64,000 nucleotides of DNA from Saccharum officinarum (GCA_020631735.1 CM036179.1:22931063-22995062); one strand, 5' to 3'; shown: positions 11,301 to 23,923, counted from the first letter of the stretch. Numbers and translations are program-made. Notes: generated from the letters alone by a model not told the origin.

Positions 11301-13091
11301 CCTCTCACACAAGGTGATTGGATGGTTGAGCACATTGCTGGTGTCAATGAGAGTAATGGACTTATATATTTCACTGGCACGTTGGATGGATCATTGGAGA
11401 CAAATCTCTACCACACTAATCTCTTTCCAGATTGGAGCCTTCCCTTGCAAACCCCTAAAAGGCTGACTCGTGGAACTGGCCGGCATTCAGTAATTCTCGA
11501 TCATCAGTTGCTGAAGTTTATTGATGTGTACGACACAATAAAATCTCCACCTGTGATCTTGCTGTGCTCTTTGCTTGATGGAAGTGTAATTATGCCCCTG
11601 TTTGAGCAGCCATTGACAGTTCCGCCACTTAAAAAGTTCCAGCAGCTGTCTCCAGAGATAGTTGAAATTACAGCAAAGGATGGGACCAATTTATATGGTG
11701 CTCTCTACCTTCCTGACGAGAGAAAATATGGGCCACCTCCCTACAAAACACTGATTAATGTTTATGGTGGCCCCAGTGTCCAGCTTGTTAGTGATTCATG
11801 GGTGTGTACAGTTGACATGAGAGCTCAATATCTACGAAGTAAGGGTATATTAGTTTGGAAGGTAAAATATTATATTCTTGTTTCTTTTGGTAGTTGGGCA
11901 TAATTTTACTTTTGGAGATCGTGCGTTTGTTTTATGTTAATTTATAAGTTGACCTATGAGAATTGCATGGCAATACATTAGAGAGTTGTTAAGAGTTGTA
12001 ATTGAGCCAAGTGACATTCCAAAGCAAATTGTCAGCTATTGAGGAGTTGATAAATGCCACCACCTCAATTAGTATAATTTCCTTGATTTTTTTCTTGACT
12101 AGATATGTAATGTTCTACTTAATTGATAAGATTTTAATTCATGAGATGCAATTTCCACATCACCCCTTGCTGCCCACCCCTCAAAAAACGCTAGTTTGCC
12201 CTGCAGTTCTAAGTCACATGTGGAATAACCAATGTTTGCATTAACTGAAAGTAGGTACCTATACAATAAGAAAATATATATACTCAGATGTCTACCAGTT
12301 GGGTATGAAACAAATGTAATCTAAATTTTCTCCTTTCGTACTTTTGCAAGCTGTATGTGCACAACTATCTGTTTAAGTAAAAAATGTTTGCAGCTGTAAT
12401 GCAAGTATAGCCACTTGTATCTTTCATCTTTAGGTACATATATAATATAATATGACTTCTGGCATTTAGTTGGGTGTATGCTTAGTTCATGACAACAATT
12501 TTGTTGAGTATTTAGTAACTGACTCTGTTTTTCTCGTAGATGGATAATCGAGGATCGGCAAGGCGAGGGCTGCATTTTGAGGGACAACTGAAGTACAATA
12601 TTGGTCGCGTTGATGCTGAAGATCAATTAGCAGGCGCTGAGTGGTTAATAAAGAAGGGCCTTGCAAAACCTGGCCATATTGGTATCTATGGCTGGAGCTA
12701 CGGAGGATTTCTCTCAGCAATGTGCCTCACAAGGTTTCCAGACACGTTCTGTTGTGCAGTGTCTGGTGCTCCAGTGACAGCTTGGGATGGTTACGACACC
12801 TTTTACACAGAGAAGTACTTGGGTCTGCCTGCGGAGCATCCGGATGCTTACGAGTATGGGTCAATTATGCACCACACGAAGAATCTGAAAGGGAAGCTGC
12901 TCCTCATCCATGGGATGATTGACGAGAACGTGCATTTCAGGCACACGGCAAGGCTCGTTAACTCACTGATGGCAGAGGGCAAGCCCTATGAAATCCTCCT
13001 TTTCCCTGACGAGAGGCACATGCCACGACGGCTTGGTGACCGGATCTACATGGAGGAGAGGATCTGGGATTTTGTCGAGAGGAGCCTTTGA
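8317..13091 (+). CDS. Dipeptidyl-peptidase IV/8/9-like serine peptidase (family S9B), five exons
   Basis: Predicted exons are 8317-8820, 9693-9887, 10641-10670, 10749-11861 and 12540-13091. All introns are GT..AG and phase 0, giving 797 residues. By homology it cleaves Xaa-Pro/Xaa-Ala dipeptides from peptide N termini. It has no signal peptide or membrane anchor. The basic RKKPRLEHRTK stretch (about residues 17-27) could act as a nuclear signal, so a cytosolic or nuclear DPP8/9-like enzyme is likely. Residues about 50-560 fit the DPP-IV N-terminal beta-propeller. The AEYIAQEEM motif spans the exon 3/4 junction, with its Glu pair (244-245) matching the residues that bind the substrate amino terminus. 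The C-terminal alpha/beta-hydrolase has GWSYGG (nucleophile Ser667), HGMIDENVHF (Asp742) and DERHMPRR (His774); NVYGGPS (exon 4) holds the oxyanion Tyr. The start was chosen at the ATG in frame with exon 1; an open frame extends three codons farther without an ATG. All catalytic residues are present and there are no frameshifts, so it is probably functional. Intron lengths are 872, 753, 78 and 678 nt; I see no other genes in them. Confidence 0.93.
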
Positions 13092-13160
13092 GAGGGTGTT
13101 TGTATAAATTTGTTGCCCGCATGTGGGCTTGTGACTGGGATGTTTTTGACACATGAATTC

Positions 13161-13222
13161 AGGTTTTCTCATTCACACCTGTATTTATCACAGGTTTTCT
13201 CATTCACACATGTATTTATCAC
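13161..13222 (+). repeat. 31-bp tandem duplication in the 3' UTR
   Basis: A 31-bp unit beginning AGGTTTTCTCATTCACAC occurs twice in a row (13161-13191 and 13192-13222) with one difference, 70 bp after the stop codon. Confidence 0.9.
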
Positions 13223-13298
13223 TAGTGCAGTTATCTTGATTCTTTTGTCTGTCTTGGATAGCTATCAGCTGTTTGGCTGCGTTTACAGGTTTCAGAAA

Positions 13299-13304
13299 AA
13301 TAAA
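13299..13304 (+). terminator. Candidate polyadenylation signal AATAAA
   Basis: AATAAA lies in an A-rich context about 208 bp after the peptidase stop codon, a plausible distance for a plant 3' UTR. Plant signals are loose, so the real site may differ. Confidence 0.45.
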
Positions 13305-13398
13305 AAACTTCATATCATTGTGGCACCTCTGATGAAGTTTATTTTATCTAGTAAAAGGGTAGTAAAGTCTATGATCTTGATCTCTGTGTTATCTTTCA

Positions 13399-13657
13399 CT
13401 CCGTTCCAAGTTTCAAATTACAGGTCATTCTAAGAATCTTGGAGAGTTAAATCATCTCAAGTTTGATCAAAGTTATAGAGAGAAATACAAAGATTCATGA
13501 TATCAAAAAGCATACTATGAAAATATATATAATGAAGGATCTAATAATACTTAGTTGATATCATAAATGTTAGTTATCTTATTATATAAATTCGGTCAAA
13601 CTTATGTTTTGATTATCTAAGATTCTTGGAATGACTTATAATTTAGGACGGAGGGAG
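13399..13657. mobile_element. Stowaway-like MITE downstream of the peptidase gene
   Basis: Left arm CTCCGTTCCAAGTTTCAAAT…GGTCATTCTAAGAATCTTGG; right arm CTAAGATTCTTGGAATGACT…ATTTAGGACGGAGGGAG. The arms are inverted over about 50 bp. The extreme left end is eroded and the TA duplication is not clean, so boundaries are accurate only to a few bases. It lies just past the predicted 3' UTR. Confidence 0.8.
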
Positions 13658-14007
13658 TGTTTGACTAACAAGCATATCCTTGTGTTACAACAGGAGGAAA
13701 AAACTATCAAATGTTCATGAGAAATAATGGCGGAATGGTATATATTTATGTTTTGCCCTTTCTATAAAATTTAACATATATAATTTGACATCCATAATAT
13801 AAGTTAATATTAGTAATAATACAATAATGATAATGTTCTATTAAGCATGTATCAATAAAATACAATTTTAATATTTTTTTTGTGTTATAAAGCACATCAA
13901 TATTTAGATGAAATATATATCTTAAATTGCTACAATTAAATATGGAGTCACGTGACTTTTCTTTAAGATCCATAAAAATATATAATTCTAATATTTGATT
14001 AAAGTTA
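13658..14007. other. AT-rich intergenic DNA, no gene seen
   Basis: Very AT-rich with no coding sequence or recognisable repeat. Confidence 0.4.
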
Positions 14008-14185
14008 GGGGGTATTTGGGACTCCTCCGCTCCATGTTTTTTTAGTCAAACGGTTTCAGCTCTACGCACTCTGTTCAAGAAAAAAATGTGGAGTTGTGAG
14101 AGCACCTAAAGATGTATTCTACAAACTCCAGTTTTTTGTGGAGCAGCTCCACGGTGGAGTTTGTGGAGCAATCCCAAACATCCCC
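14008..14185. mobile_element. Tourist-like MITE (178 bp)
   Basis: Left end GGGGGTATTTGGGACTCC; right end read inward GGGGATGTTTGGGATTGC. The trinucleotide TTA lies on both sides (14005-14007 and 14186-14188). Inner arms carry CTCCA/TGGAG pairs. The TTA duplication and G-rich termini fit PIF/Harbinger (Tourist) MITEs. The second copy of the duplicated region starts inside this element (22400). Confidence 0.8.
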
Positions 14186-14188
14186 TTA

Positions 14189-15560
14189 GTAAGGAGTTAC
14201 TTGCCGACGTGTAAAGGGTATGATGTGTCTACATCAAGGCTATTTAAGTTACTTGCCTACATCAAGAGCATTTGGTGGAGAGCGTGCAACATTTTGGAGA
14301 TTTGTTACTCTTATGGATTTTTGCCAACGCCTCTGATGGAGTTATTTTGTGGGGAGGCTCCAAGAGTTATACTTAGTTTGAAACATGTTTATCTGAAGCA
14401 GATAACGAATGTTCAGTAGTAGAAACTTCAGTTTTTGTGGCTCAAGAGAGCGTAACCGAGTTTTAGTGACTCTTTGGTACTCCAACATAGGTCAGGGGTG
14501 GGAAAAAATCTAGTTGTCTCTTGTCCATCTTTTCAATTCTAGTGTTTCCATCCCTGTCCTGGCTTTATGCTTTGCTCTTTGTTTGATTGACAACTAGGTT
14601 TCACTCTCCATGCTAGTGTGCTCTTAGTCATAGGTCTAAATTTCAATAACTAGGGCTAGGCCTATGGGAGCAGCCCGTGTGATGGGAATAAGGACCCCAA
14701 TTTCCAAGGGCCTATATTTCTAGATTTTTAGCTCATCAAATCTACTTAATCCTTAGTTCAAATATTCTTTCTCCGCTAAATCATTAAATGTCCACTGTCT
14801 GTGGGTATGAGTGATCTCTTCATATTTGCTTCAATTGTAACTCTTCAACTCAGCGACCCCTGAATGTTCATTTGTCTGATCACTCGAACAGTCTTGCTAT
14901 CATCGCTATGCATGGTGCACCGTGGGCTCACCAAGGTGTTACATGAGACGCCGAAGCAGAGTGACATCGAAGAGCAAGTTGCGGTCCATGATCTGTCGTC
15001 CTTGGACACAAGGTGAGGATGTGAGGATAATCTATGTTCAGGCATTAGGTTCATTTTATTTCTCATTGCACTAATGAATTGTCATGACCCAATCGTGCCA
15101 ACTTGATTATCATAAGCATCATCTGAATTTTAATCTCAAGTTTTTAAACTTGCATGTTAAATTATGTACTTTTTGGGCTTTGTTATTGTTTACCGGACGG
15201 TCCAATGTCTCCCATCGGATAGTGCGTGAGCTGCGTTTAGACCTTTAAGTTTGCACAAACACAACTTTTATTAGACAGTTCGATGGTTCAAGTCGGACAG
15301 TCCGATAGATCACAGTCATGCACAGTTTGGTGAGTTGTCAAACTCTAAATACTTGGGGCCCCACCTGTTAGCCTAGGTGGCTGCCTCTCACGATTCCAAG
15401 CCTCCAGGAAGCTCTGCAATCACTGTCTCATTCTCACTCCCTCTCTAGTTCTTGCTCTCTACCCTCTCTCTCTAGGCCCTCACCAAACCAAGGAAGTGGA
15501 GGAGGGAAAAGGAGCAGCAAGGATCGACCAGGAGCTCAACAAAACTTGAAGGACGACCTA
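14189..15560. repeat. TE-derived left flank of the gypsy insertion (copy 1)
   Basis: I recognise no gene. Around 15195-15320 the sequence shows CCGGACGGTCC and GGACAGTCCGAT motifs like those in SIRE-type LTR promoters. A CT-rich leader-like tract follows at 15430-15480. After removing the gypsy element this flank joins directly to 38558 onward, so both sides are probably one older LTR-type repeat. The open frames here have no known homology. Confidence 0.45.
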
Positions 15561-18500
15561 GGTAACGGATCAACATGATTATACGAGATTAAGTAAAAAA
15601 ATCTTCCGCCGCGGTAGATAATTTACCAAACTTAAGCCCGTACAATCCGAGATTCCGTGAAATCACGAAGGATTTCCAACCAACCAACATTTCAACCAAG
15701 ATCGTACTGATTTAGCAGTCACAGTCACATGGTACATAAAGTTCGCAACGACAGTTGAATACATCGGAGTTCAGAACATAAATTTATTACAACACAAGTT
15801 CAAATAACATAGCGGAAGCAAGTAGTTTTAAAACCACACACACTTAGTTCATATACAGTGCCAGCAGGTAGTCATAGTCCACAAAAGCATGAGATAAGAT
15901 ATACGAAGTGACCATTGTCGTTGGTCCTAGTTGTCGCCCATCGCCGGGTACAGACAGTTGACGCAATACCCATAATACATCTGACCATCTGCAACAACAA
16001 TGGGAACAACGCCCTGAGTACGAGAAGATACTCAACTAGACTTACCCGTCATAAACCAGAAATAAATGACACCAAGAAGCATGCAAGACTTTTATAAAGT
16101 GGACTGGCTTGACTAGTTTTGCAGAAAAACACAAGTTATCAGTTATGAACCATTTAAAATTTAAACATCAACTTAATTATACCTGATTAATCTAAGTAAA
16201 CACCTATGCTAGAGCAATCACTTGATTAACTATTAACATCAAAGGTTACTATATCAGGTTTAGCTTTTCCAACATCATTCACATAACCATCCGTGTTCCA
16301 TCATTATTACTACGATGTTGTCGCTCGAGTCAAGTGCTTACTATCCAGGAGCGATGGCGATTCGAATCGATTCATAACCAGCTGGTGATTTATTCCTAAC
16401 ACAAACCACGCTTCCTCCGTCAGGGTCGCTTAGATAACCAATGACACTTTCCAAGTAGCCGCGGGATAACAGTCATGGACCGCACTACCCAGGGACCGCC
16501 CGACTGCCAGGACGCACCTTGAGCTCACTCTTCGCGTCCCCGTCATACCCCCTTTAGCACCAGTCTGCCAATCCGAGTTTATCCCGGCTCGAATAGTGTC
16601 ACAAGCTTCACGGTCGAAAGGTACTTTATTCAGCCAGCTAAATGTGAGGCATGCGTTTAACATGACAAGAGAAACGAGCAACGATCGGTCCTTAATAGAC
16701 ACAGACGGAATCACTATAGTCCAAAACCCTATAAGACTCCGTCCGATCTCCGTTTATCCATCAACACTTGGTTACTTTCTATGATAACAATTATAGCTAA
16801 CCATAACCAGGTATCCACCTATATCTCGCAGGTAACAAGAAAGCACCCGACTTCTACCGGTCTAAGCATGGCTAAGCAATACTTTCGATCCTAAACTAAA
16901 ATAGGATTCCAGGCATATTTATGGAACAAGGAAAATGTATATATGCAGCAAGTGTTTCAGTCAACTCCTATAACTTAATGCAACAATATATAACCCATAT
17001 ATTAAGAATCGCTTGAATAAAATAGGGGATTTAGAATGCTTCGGGGCTTGCCTCTTTTAAACGAACTAGGCTGGTGATCTACGCACTCGAGCAACTCCTC
17101 TCCTTGTTCCTCTTCCTCGGGCACCTCATGTGCCTGGAGCTCTTGCGGATCGGTCCAAATCTGTTCTTCCGGCACTGCTACCGACGACTCCTCCTGCGAT
17201 CCTGTATGATGCAATTGTATAAGTAAACATATAGACGGTGCATCGGATGCGGTGGAATGACATGATGACATGATATGCAGATGAGCACATTGAATCTGAT
17301 AGTATAGATTAAAGATAAAATCTTCTACAAGGTAGTCCACATCATCTAAGAACATGTACCACAAAACATGTCATCTACTCTTATACTAGTTAGCATATAA
17401 TTCTCACAGAAGTGTTGCTACACTTTGCCAAACCCTAATACCTTAACATATCAAGTAACACCAGCAAGGTAGTTTGGTGCTTCAAAGAATTACCAAACAG
17501 TTTTTATTACTTTCAATTATTCATAAATAATAACCTTTTATTTCCTATTTAAACTAGGGTTACACATTAACACCTATTTTTGTTGCATGTAAAAATCTAC
17601 AAAAATTACAGTACCATAGTCCTACTCCAAATAGCATACTATAGAAATTTAATGGGATTTGAATAAGTAAAACAATCTGTACAAAATAAACAAGCTATAG
17701 CATAATAATGAGCATGAAAATATTTTATACTAGGAAAAGTATCAAACAACAGATTTATGATTTTTTCTATGCTCTGCACAGTAAACAAGCACATCACAAA
17801 AACTATTACATGCATGTGTTATACAATTTTTGCTCTCTACAAAAAATAACAAAAATCATCAATTAAAGGCATTTGAACTACACTTCAATATTTTTTCACA
17901 GAACATGCCTCATAGACATTTTTTCTAGAAAGTACATCACTAAAGAAGACTAACGAAACAGGAACCATATTTTTCTAATCAATATTCTATTTACTAGACA
18001 TTTTCTAAGATTTCAGCACTTATAAGAATTAAATAAATCTACACAGAAAAATATCTCAAAATTAATATGCAATATTTTTAAGCCATAGATCTACTTATGA
18101 GAAACATTACAAAATTTGTTTCATAATTTTTGGAGCTAAAAATCTTGAGATATGATTTTTGAAAGCCTTTCACAATTTCTGAAAAATCCTTTTCTTTAAA
18201 ATCCGAAAATCTACTTGACCTTAAACGCTACGCACACCCCGCGGTTTCACCCCCAATCCACACCGAGAGACAGACAGTCAGGGCCCACGGGTCAACTGAC
18301 CCTACCGGTCAGCCGGAGCCGAGGGGGCTCGTCGTTGACCGTGCGGATCTCGCCGCTGGTGAGCCAAACGGCGAGGCGGTCAGCGCGAGCGTGCTCGGGG
18401 CACCAAGCCGCACCGACAAGTGCCCAGACTTGGCCGGGTGGTTTACCGGAGCAAGCTCGCCGGCGCGCATGGCGCACAGCGGCGCTACCTCACCGCGGCC

Positions 18501-19539
18501 ACACCTCGCCGGTGCACGACATGGCGGTCCGAGGAGCGCTAGAGCTCCAGCATCACTAGACGAAGCCGACGCGCGCGAAAGAAGAGAAGGAAGGCGATGG
18601 AAGCAGCCCACCCGTGCGGAGCCGAGCTCCGACGAGAGGCGGTGAAGAACGGTCGGCCTAAATTGGCCCCCTCACCTTGACGATGGCGACTGCTGGAGGG
18701 AGCACGGGGTGGAGCAGAGGGAGGCGGAGCAATGGCCGCGAAGAATCGGACGTGGGTGCAGCGGCGGCGGCGATAGGCGGTGGCGGAGCTTGGAGGGTGG
18801 CGGCAATGGCGTGGTGACCGCTAGCTCCGCTGCGGCTGCTGCTGGCGCGTGAGGAATGTGAAATGGGAGGGACGAGGAGCGGTCACGCGGTTTGGTCAAC
18901 TTGGAGGCGTGGCGAGGCGGTGGGGCCACGGCGTGCCACCCGTACACCGGCGACGGGGAGAGGCTTCCACGCGGGTGAGCGCGCGGGCGCGGACGTGGGC
19001 CGGGCCGGCCTGCCGAGCTAGGCCGGAAACGGGGCGCTGGCGCAGTCAGGCGGGAAAACCTTTTTCTTTTATAAATAAAATTTCCAGATTTTCTAATTTA
19101 TTTCAAATTTGAATTTTGAAGATGAAAAAGACATTTTCAAAGGTTGACCTCAAAACAAAAGTTGTTCAAAATTTAATTCTCTACAACTTTTATTTAGGGC
19201 ATTTTTCAAAATTCCAAATAGATTTTGAATTAATGATTTAAAGTCCAATTTTAATATAAAACTTATTTTTCTAGAATATTTTTAAAAGCAAAATTTGGGG
19301 CGATTTTGAATACAAAAGTTGCTCTAAAAATTCTACTAATTAATTATAGGTTATTTAAAATTATAGCCAAATAAGTTCTACAACTCTAGCAAGCAAATGC
19401 AACAATTATGCTTCAAATAGATATTTTTCACACTTTAATTTAATTTCAACTTATATTTCATGTGATGATGAAAATGAATGTGATGCTAATGCTCATGCTA
19501 TGGGATGTTAATGCACGCTTAACACCCAGGGGTGTTACA
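15561..19539 (-). mobile_element. Tekay/Del-like gypsy LTR, copy 1 (3' LTR of the minus-strand element)
   Basis: Read on the minus strand, the LTR begins TGTAACACCCCTGGGTGTTA and ends ATCATGTTGATCCGTTAC followed by C, where the other copies have CA. On the plus strand this is a G in place of T at 15561. The target copy ACCTA precedes it at 15556-15560. Length is 3979 bp. It contains a GC-rich segment at about 18220-19060 in an otherwise AT-rich LTR. It is the duplicate of the LTR at 23924-27864. Confidence 0.9.
17002..17364 (-). other. 120-codon open frame inside the gypsy LTR (copy 1)
   Basis: A sense-strand open frame with a Glu-rich segment (VPEEEEQGEELLE). The same frame is intact in the LTR at 25353-25715. 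In the other LTR of the element (about 36063-36341) it is frameshifted. The acidic part has a loose counterpart in the solo LTR near 42290-42360. It may be a short LTR-encoded peptide or just a conserved leader. I know of no function. Confidence 0.35.
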
Positions 19540-19560
19540 GCCCTCCCCCTTATAAGAATC
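19540..19560 (-). promoter_or_regulatory. Polypurine tract of the gypsy element (copy 1)
   Basis: On the minus strand, ATAAGGGGGAGGGC lies directly before the TGTAACA start of the LTR, the usual position of the plus-strand primer for reverse transcription. Confidence 0.8.
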
Positions 19561-22299
19561 TCGTCCTGAGATTTTGAGTTACGAACCACTTGTTGTAAAA
19601 ATCTTTATAAGTGGTTTGCAGATATTCTCCTGTTTCCCACGTCGCATCACTCTCATCGTGATGGCTTCACTGAATCTTGTAAGTTGTCACCACTTTATTC
19701 CGAGTGACTCGGTCCTTAGTATCTAAAACTCGAACTGGTTGCTCACGATATTCCAAGTCTGTCTTGATCCGAATACCCTGAGGTTCTATTCTCTCTTCCG
19801 AAACACGCAAACACTTCTTCAACTGTGATACATGGAAGACGGGAAAGATTGAACTCATCACTTCTGGTAGCTATAACCTGTAAGCCACGGGGCCTTTTTC
19901 TCTATGATCCGGTATGGTCCTACATACCTAGCAGCAAGTTTCTTCTTGATTCTAAATCGTTTCTTCTTCATTAGGGTAACCTTCAAATAGACGTAGTCAC
20001 CCACTTGGAATTATAGCGGTCTTCTCCTCTTATCTGCATAACTCTTCTGACGTGATTGTGCAACTTGCATGTTTTGTTGGATAATACAGACCTTTTTCTC
20101 TGTCTCATCTACAAAATCAATCCCGTAAAAATCTTCTTTCTCCAGGTTCAACCCAATTTAACGGTGTCCTACATTTTCTGCCATACAGGGCTTCAAAAGG
20201 TGCCATCTTGATATTCTCTTGATAACTGTTGTTGTAAGCGAACTCTGCCAAAGGTAACCATGATTCCCATGAACCTCTGGATGATAACACACAAGCTCTA
20301 AGCATATCTTCAAGAACAACATTAACTCGCTCGGTCTGCCCATCTGTCTGCGGATGGTAAGCTGTACTACGAATCAAACTAGTACCCAATCCTTTATGAA
20401 GATGCTCCCAAAAATGAGCGGTAAACTGTGAACCATGGTCAGACACGATAGTCTTCGGTATACCATGTAATCGGACAATCTTAGCAATATACTTCTCCGC
20501 ATATTGAGGTGGTCGAAAAGTTGTCTTAACTGGCAAAAAGTGAGCTGATTTGGTAATGCGGTCTACAATTACCCAAATCGAATCATTTCCTTTTGGTGTG
20601 GTGGGAAGACCAGTGATAAAATCCATACTTATATCATCTCATTTCCAATCTGGTATAGATAAGGGTTGCAATAGTCCTGCGAGTCTCATGTGAAGAGCTT
20701 TCACTCTGCAACACATGTCGCAACGGGCAACATACGCTGCAATCTCCTTTTTCATCTTGGTCCACCAATAACGGGGTCTCAACTCTTGGTACATTTTACT
20801 ACTTTTAGGATGGATAAACAACTTAGAATGATGAGCTTCATCCATCAATCTGTTATTGAGCTCTCAATCCTTGGTACTACCAGGCGGTCCTTAAACCATA
20901 ACACTCCTTGGTCATCCACTCTAAAGTGTTTGGTCGGTTTTCTCTTCATTTTTCTCCTTGATATGGAATAGTCCTTTATCTATTTTCTGACCTTCAATGA
21001 TTTTGCTCTCCAAGGTATAACTGATCTGAATATTATGTAACACAACAGGATGCAACAAAATTGAACCCCTCTTCAAACAACGGATGTACAACAATAGAAT
21101 GTGACTTCCTACTTAGTGCATCTGCTACTACATTAGCCTTCCCTGGATGATAATGCACATTCAGATTATAATCCTTTATCAGCTCTAACCATCTTCGTTG
21201 ACTCATATTCAACTCAGATTGAGTAAAGATGTACTTGAGACTCTTATGATCTATAAAGATATTACACATATTTCCCAGCAAGTAGTGTCTCCAAATCTTT
21301 ACAGCATGCACAACTGCTGCAAGCTCTAAGTCATGTGTAGGATAATTAACCTCGTGCTTCCTCAATTGACGTGAGGCATAAGCAATGACCCTTCCATCTT
21401 GCATTAGTACACATCCTAACCCATTCTTAGATGCATCACAAAACACATCAAATGACTTTTCTATATCTGGTTGTGCTAGAACAGGAGCAGTGGTTAGCAA
21501 TTTCCGCAAGGTGCAGAAAGCTACCTCATACTCCTTTGTCTAGGCAAACTTATGATCCTTCTATAGCAGACTTGTTATTGGCTTAGCAATCTTCGAGAAA
21601 TCCGGTATGAAGCGGCGATAGTAACCGGCTAAACCAAGAAAACTTCGGACCTCATGAACTGTGGTTGGTGACTTCCAATCCATGACCTCTTGTACTTTAC
21701 TAGGGTCTACTGAAATTCCACTTTCCAATAACACATGACCAAGAAAAGGAACTGTCTTGAGAGCCAGAACTCACACTTACTAAACTTAGCATACAACTGA
21801 TGCTCTCTGAGTCTAGTTAAGACAATCCTAAGATGTTCTGCATGATCTTTTTCATTTTCTGAGTATATTAAGATGTCATCAATGAACACAATCACAAACT
21901 TATCCAACTCTGGCATAAAGATGGAATTCATCAGATACATAAAGTATGTAGGAGCATTTGTCAATCCAAAGGACATGAACAAGATACTCGTACAAACCAT
22001 ATCTGGTAGAAAACGCGATCTTGGGTATATCCTGCAGTCTAATCTTGATCTGATGATACCCTGATCTCAAATCTATCTTAGAGAACACTTTGGCTTTAGA
22101 CAATTGGTCAAACAAGATATCAATCTGAGGTAGAGGATACTTGTTTTTAATTGTCACTGCATTCAGTGGCCATAGTCCACGCACATACGTAAGGAGTTAT
22201 CCTTTTTCTTCTTCACGAACAGTGCGGGACAATCTCCATTCAGACGAACTGGGACGAATCAAACCCTTCTTTAACAGATCTTGGAGTTGTTTTCTTCAA
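19540..22299 (-). pseudogene. Gypsy pol remnant, copy 1 (partial; cut by the gap)
   Basis: Reading from the gap on the minus strand: RT (22184-21707, with [15 protein letters not shown] and FIDDILIYS), RNase H (21509-21033, [20 protein letters not shown]), integrase zinc region (20848-20639, YWWTKMKKEIAAYV) and core (20626-20117, SMDF-type start, VSDHGSQF, DGQTERVN). Then comes the C-terminal region to 19561 with VSQLKKCLRV and a chromodomain-like end. A frameshift in RT near 21970-21985 comes from one extra base absent in copy 2. Conversely copy 2 has an extra A near 30330 that is absent here. The third part of RT, protease and gag lie beyond the gap. Confidence 0.85.
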
Positions 22300-22399
22300 N
22301 NNNNNNNNNNNNNNNNNNNNNNNNNNNNNNNNNNNNNNNNNNNNNNNNNNNNNNNNNNNNNNNNNNNNNNNNNNNNNNNNNNNNNNNNNNNNNNNNNNN
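22300..22399. other. Assembly gap of exactly 100 N
   Basis: One hundred consecutive N, the conventional placeholder for a gap of unknown size between contigs. Confidence 1.
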
Positions 22400-22551
22400 C
22401 GCTCCATGTTTTTTAGTCAAACGGTTTCAGCTCTACGCACTCTGTTCAAGAAAAAAATGTGGAGTGAGAGCACCTAAAGATGTATTCTACAAACTCCAGT
22501 TTTTTGTGGAGCAGCTCCACGGTGGAGTTTGTGGAGCAATCCAACATCCCC
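22400..22551. mobile_element. Tourist-like MITE, left end missing (copy 2)
   Basis: The same MITE as 14008-14185. The first 20 bases are lost at the gap. The right end CCAACATCCCC is followed by TTA. Confidence 0.8.
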
Positions 22552-23923
22552 TTAGTAAGGAGTTACTTGCCGACGTGTAAAGGGTATGATGTGTCTACAT
22601 CAAGGCTATTTAAGTTACTTGCCTACATCAAGAGCATTTGGTGGAGAGCGTGCAACATTTTGGAGATTTGTTACTCTTATGGATTTTTGCCAACGCCTCT
22701 GATGGAGTTATTTTGTGGGGAGGCTCCAAGAGTTATACTTAGTTTGAAACATGTTTATCTGAAGCAGATAACGAATGTTCAGTAGTAGAAACTTCAGTTT
22801 TTGTGGCTCAAGAGAGCGTAACCGAGTTTTAGTGACTCTTTGGTACTCCAACATAGGTCAGGGGTGGGAAAAAATCTAGTTGTCTCTTGTCCATCTTTTC
22901 AATTCTAGTGTTTCCATCCCTGTCCTGGCTTTATGCTTTGCTCTTTGTTTGATTGACAACTAGGTTTCACTCTCCATGCTAGTGTGCTCTTAGTCATAGG
23001 TCTAAATTTCAATAACTAGGGCTAGGCCTATGGGAGCAGCCCGTGTGATGGGAATAAGGACCCCAATTTCCAAGGGCCTATATTTCTAGATTTTTAGCTC
23101 ATCAAATCTACTTAATCCTTAGTTCAAATATTCTTTCTCCGCTAAATCATTAAATGTCCACTGTCTGTGGGTATGAGTGATCTCTTCATATTTGCTTCAA
23201 TTGTAACTCTTCAACTCAGCGACCCCTGAATGTTCATTTGTCTGATCACTCGAACAGTCTTGCTATCATCGCTATGCATGGTGCACCGTGGGCTCACCAA
23301 GGTGTTACATGAGACGCCGAAGCAGAGTGACATCGAAGAGCAAGTTGCGGTCCATGATCTGTCGTCCTTGGACACAAGGTGAGGATGTGAGGATAATCTA
23401 TGTTCAGGCATTAGGTTCATTTTATTTCTCATTGCACTAATGAATTGTCATGACCCAATCGTGCCAACTTGATTATCATAAGCATCATCTGAATTTTAAT
23501 CTCAAGTTTTTAAACTTGCATGTTAAATTATGTACTTTTTGGGCTTTGTTATTGTTTACCGGACGGTCCAATGTCTCCCATCGGATAGTGCGTGAGCTGC
23601 GTTTAGACCTTTAAGTTTGCACAAACACTTCTTATTAGACAGTTCGATGGTTCAAGTCGGACAGTCCGATAGATCACAGTCATGCACAGTTTGGTGAGTT
23701 GTCAAACTCTAAATACTTGGGGCCCACCTGTTAGCCTAGGTGGCTGCCTCTCACGATTCCAAGCCGCCAGGAAGCTCTGCAATCACTGTCTCATTCTCAC
23801 TCCCTCTCTAGTTCTTGCTCTCTACCCTCTCTCTCTAGGCCCTCACCAAACCAAGGAAGTGGAGGAGGGAAAAGGAGCAGCAAGGATCGACCAGGAGCTC
23901 AACAAAACTTGAAGGACGACCTA
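22552..23923. repeat. TE-derived left flank of the gypsy insertion (copy 2)
   Basis: Duplicate of 14189-15560 with single-base indels and a few substitutions. It ends in the target copy ACCTA (23919-23923). No gene is seen. Confidence 0.6.

Larger units (their letters stand above)
14028..22299. repeat. Large duplicated block, copy 1 (ends at the N gap)
   Basis: From base 14028 the sequence is near-identical, in the same order and orientation, to 22400-30621. It covers part of a MITE, 1.37 kb of left flank, the ACCTA target copy, a complete 4-kb LTR and the 3' part of a gypsy pol gene, and stops at the 100-N gap. Differences from copy 2 are single-base indels, many in homopolymers (7 versus 6 T near 14036, CCCC versus CCC near 15360), plus scattered C/T and G/A substitutions. 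Because the insertion site is the same, this is one locus represented twice, not two insertions. Confidence 0.9.

Noticed and set aside
22141..22580. Open frames running through the N gap
   Set aside because: They contain unknown residues and join unrelated contig ends.
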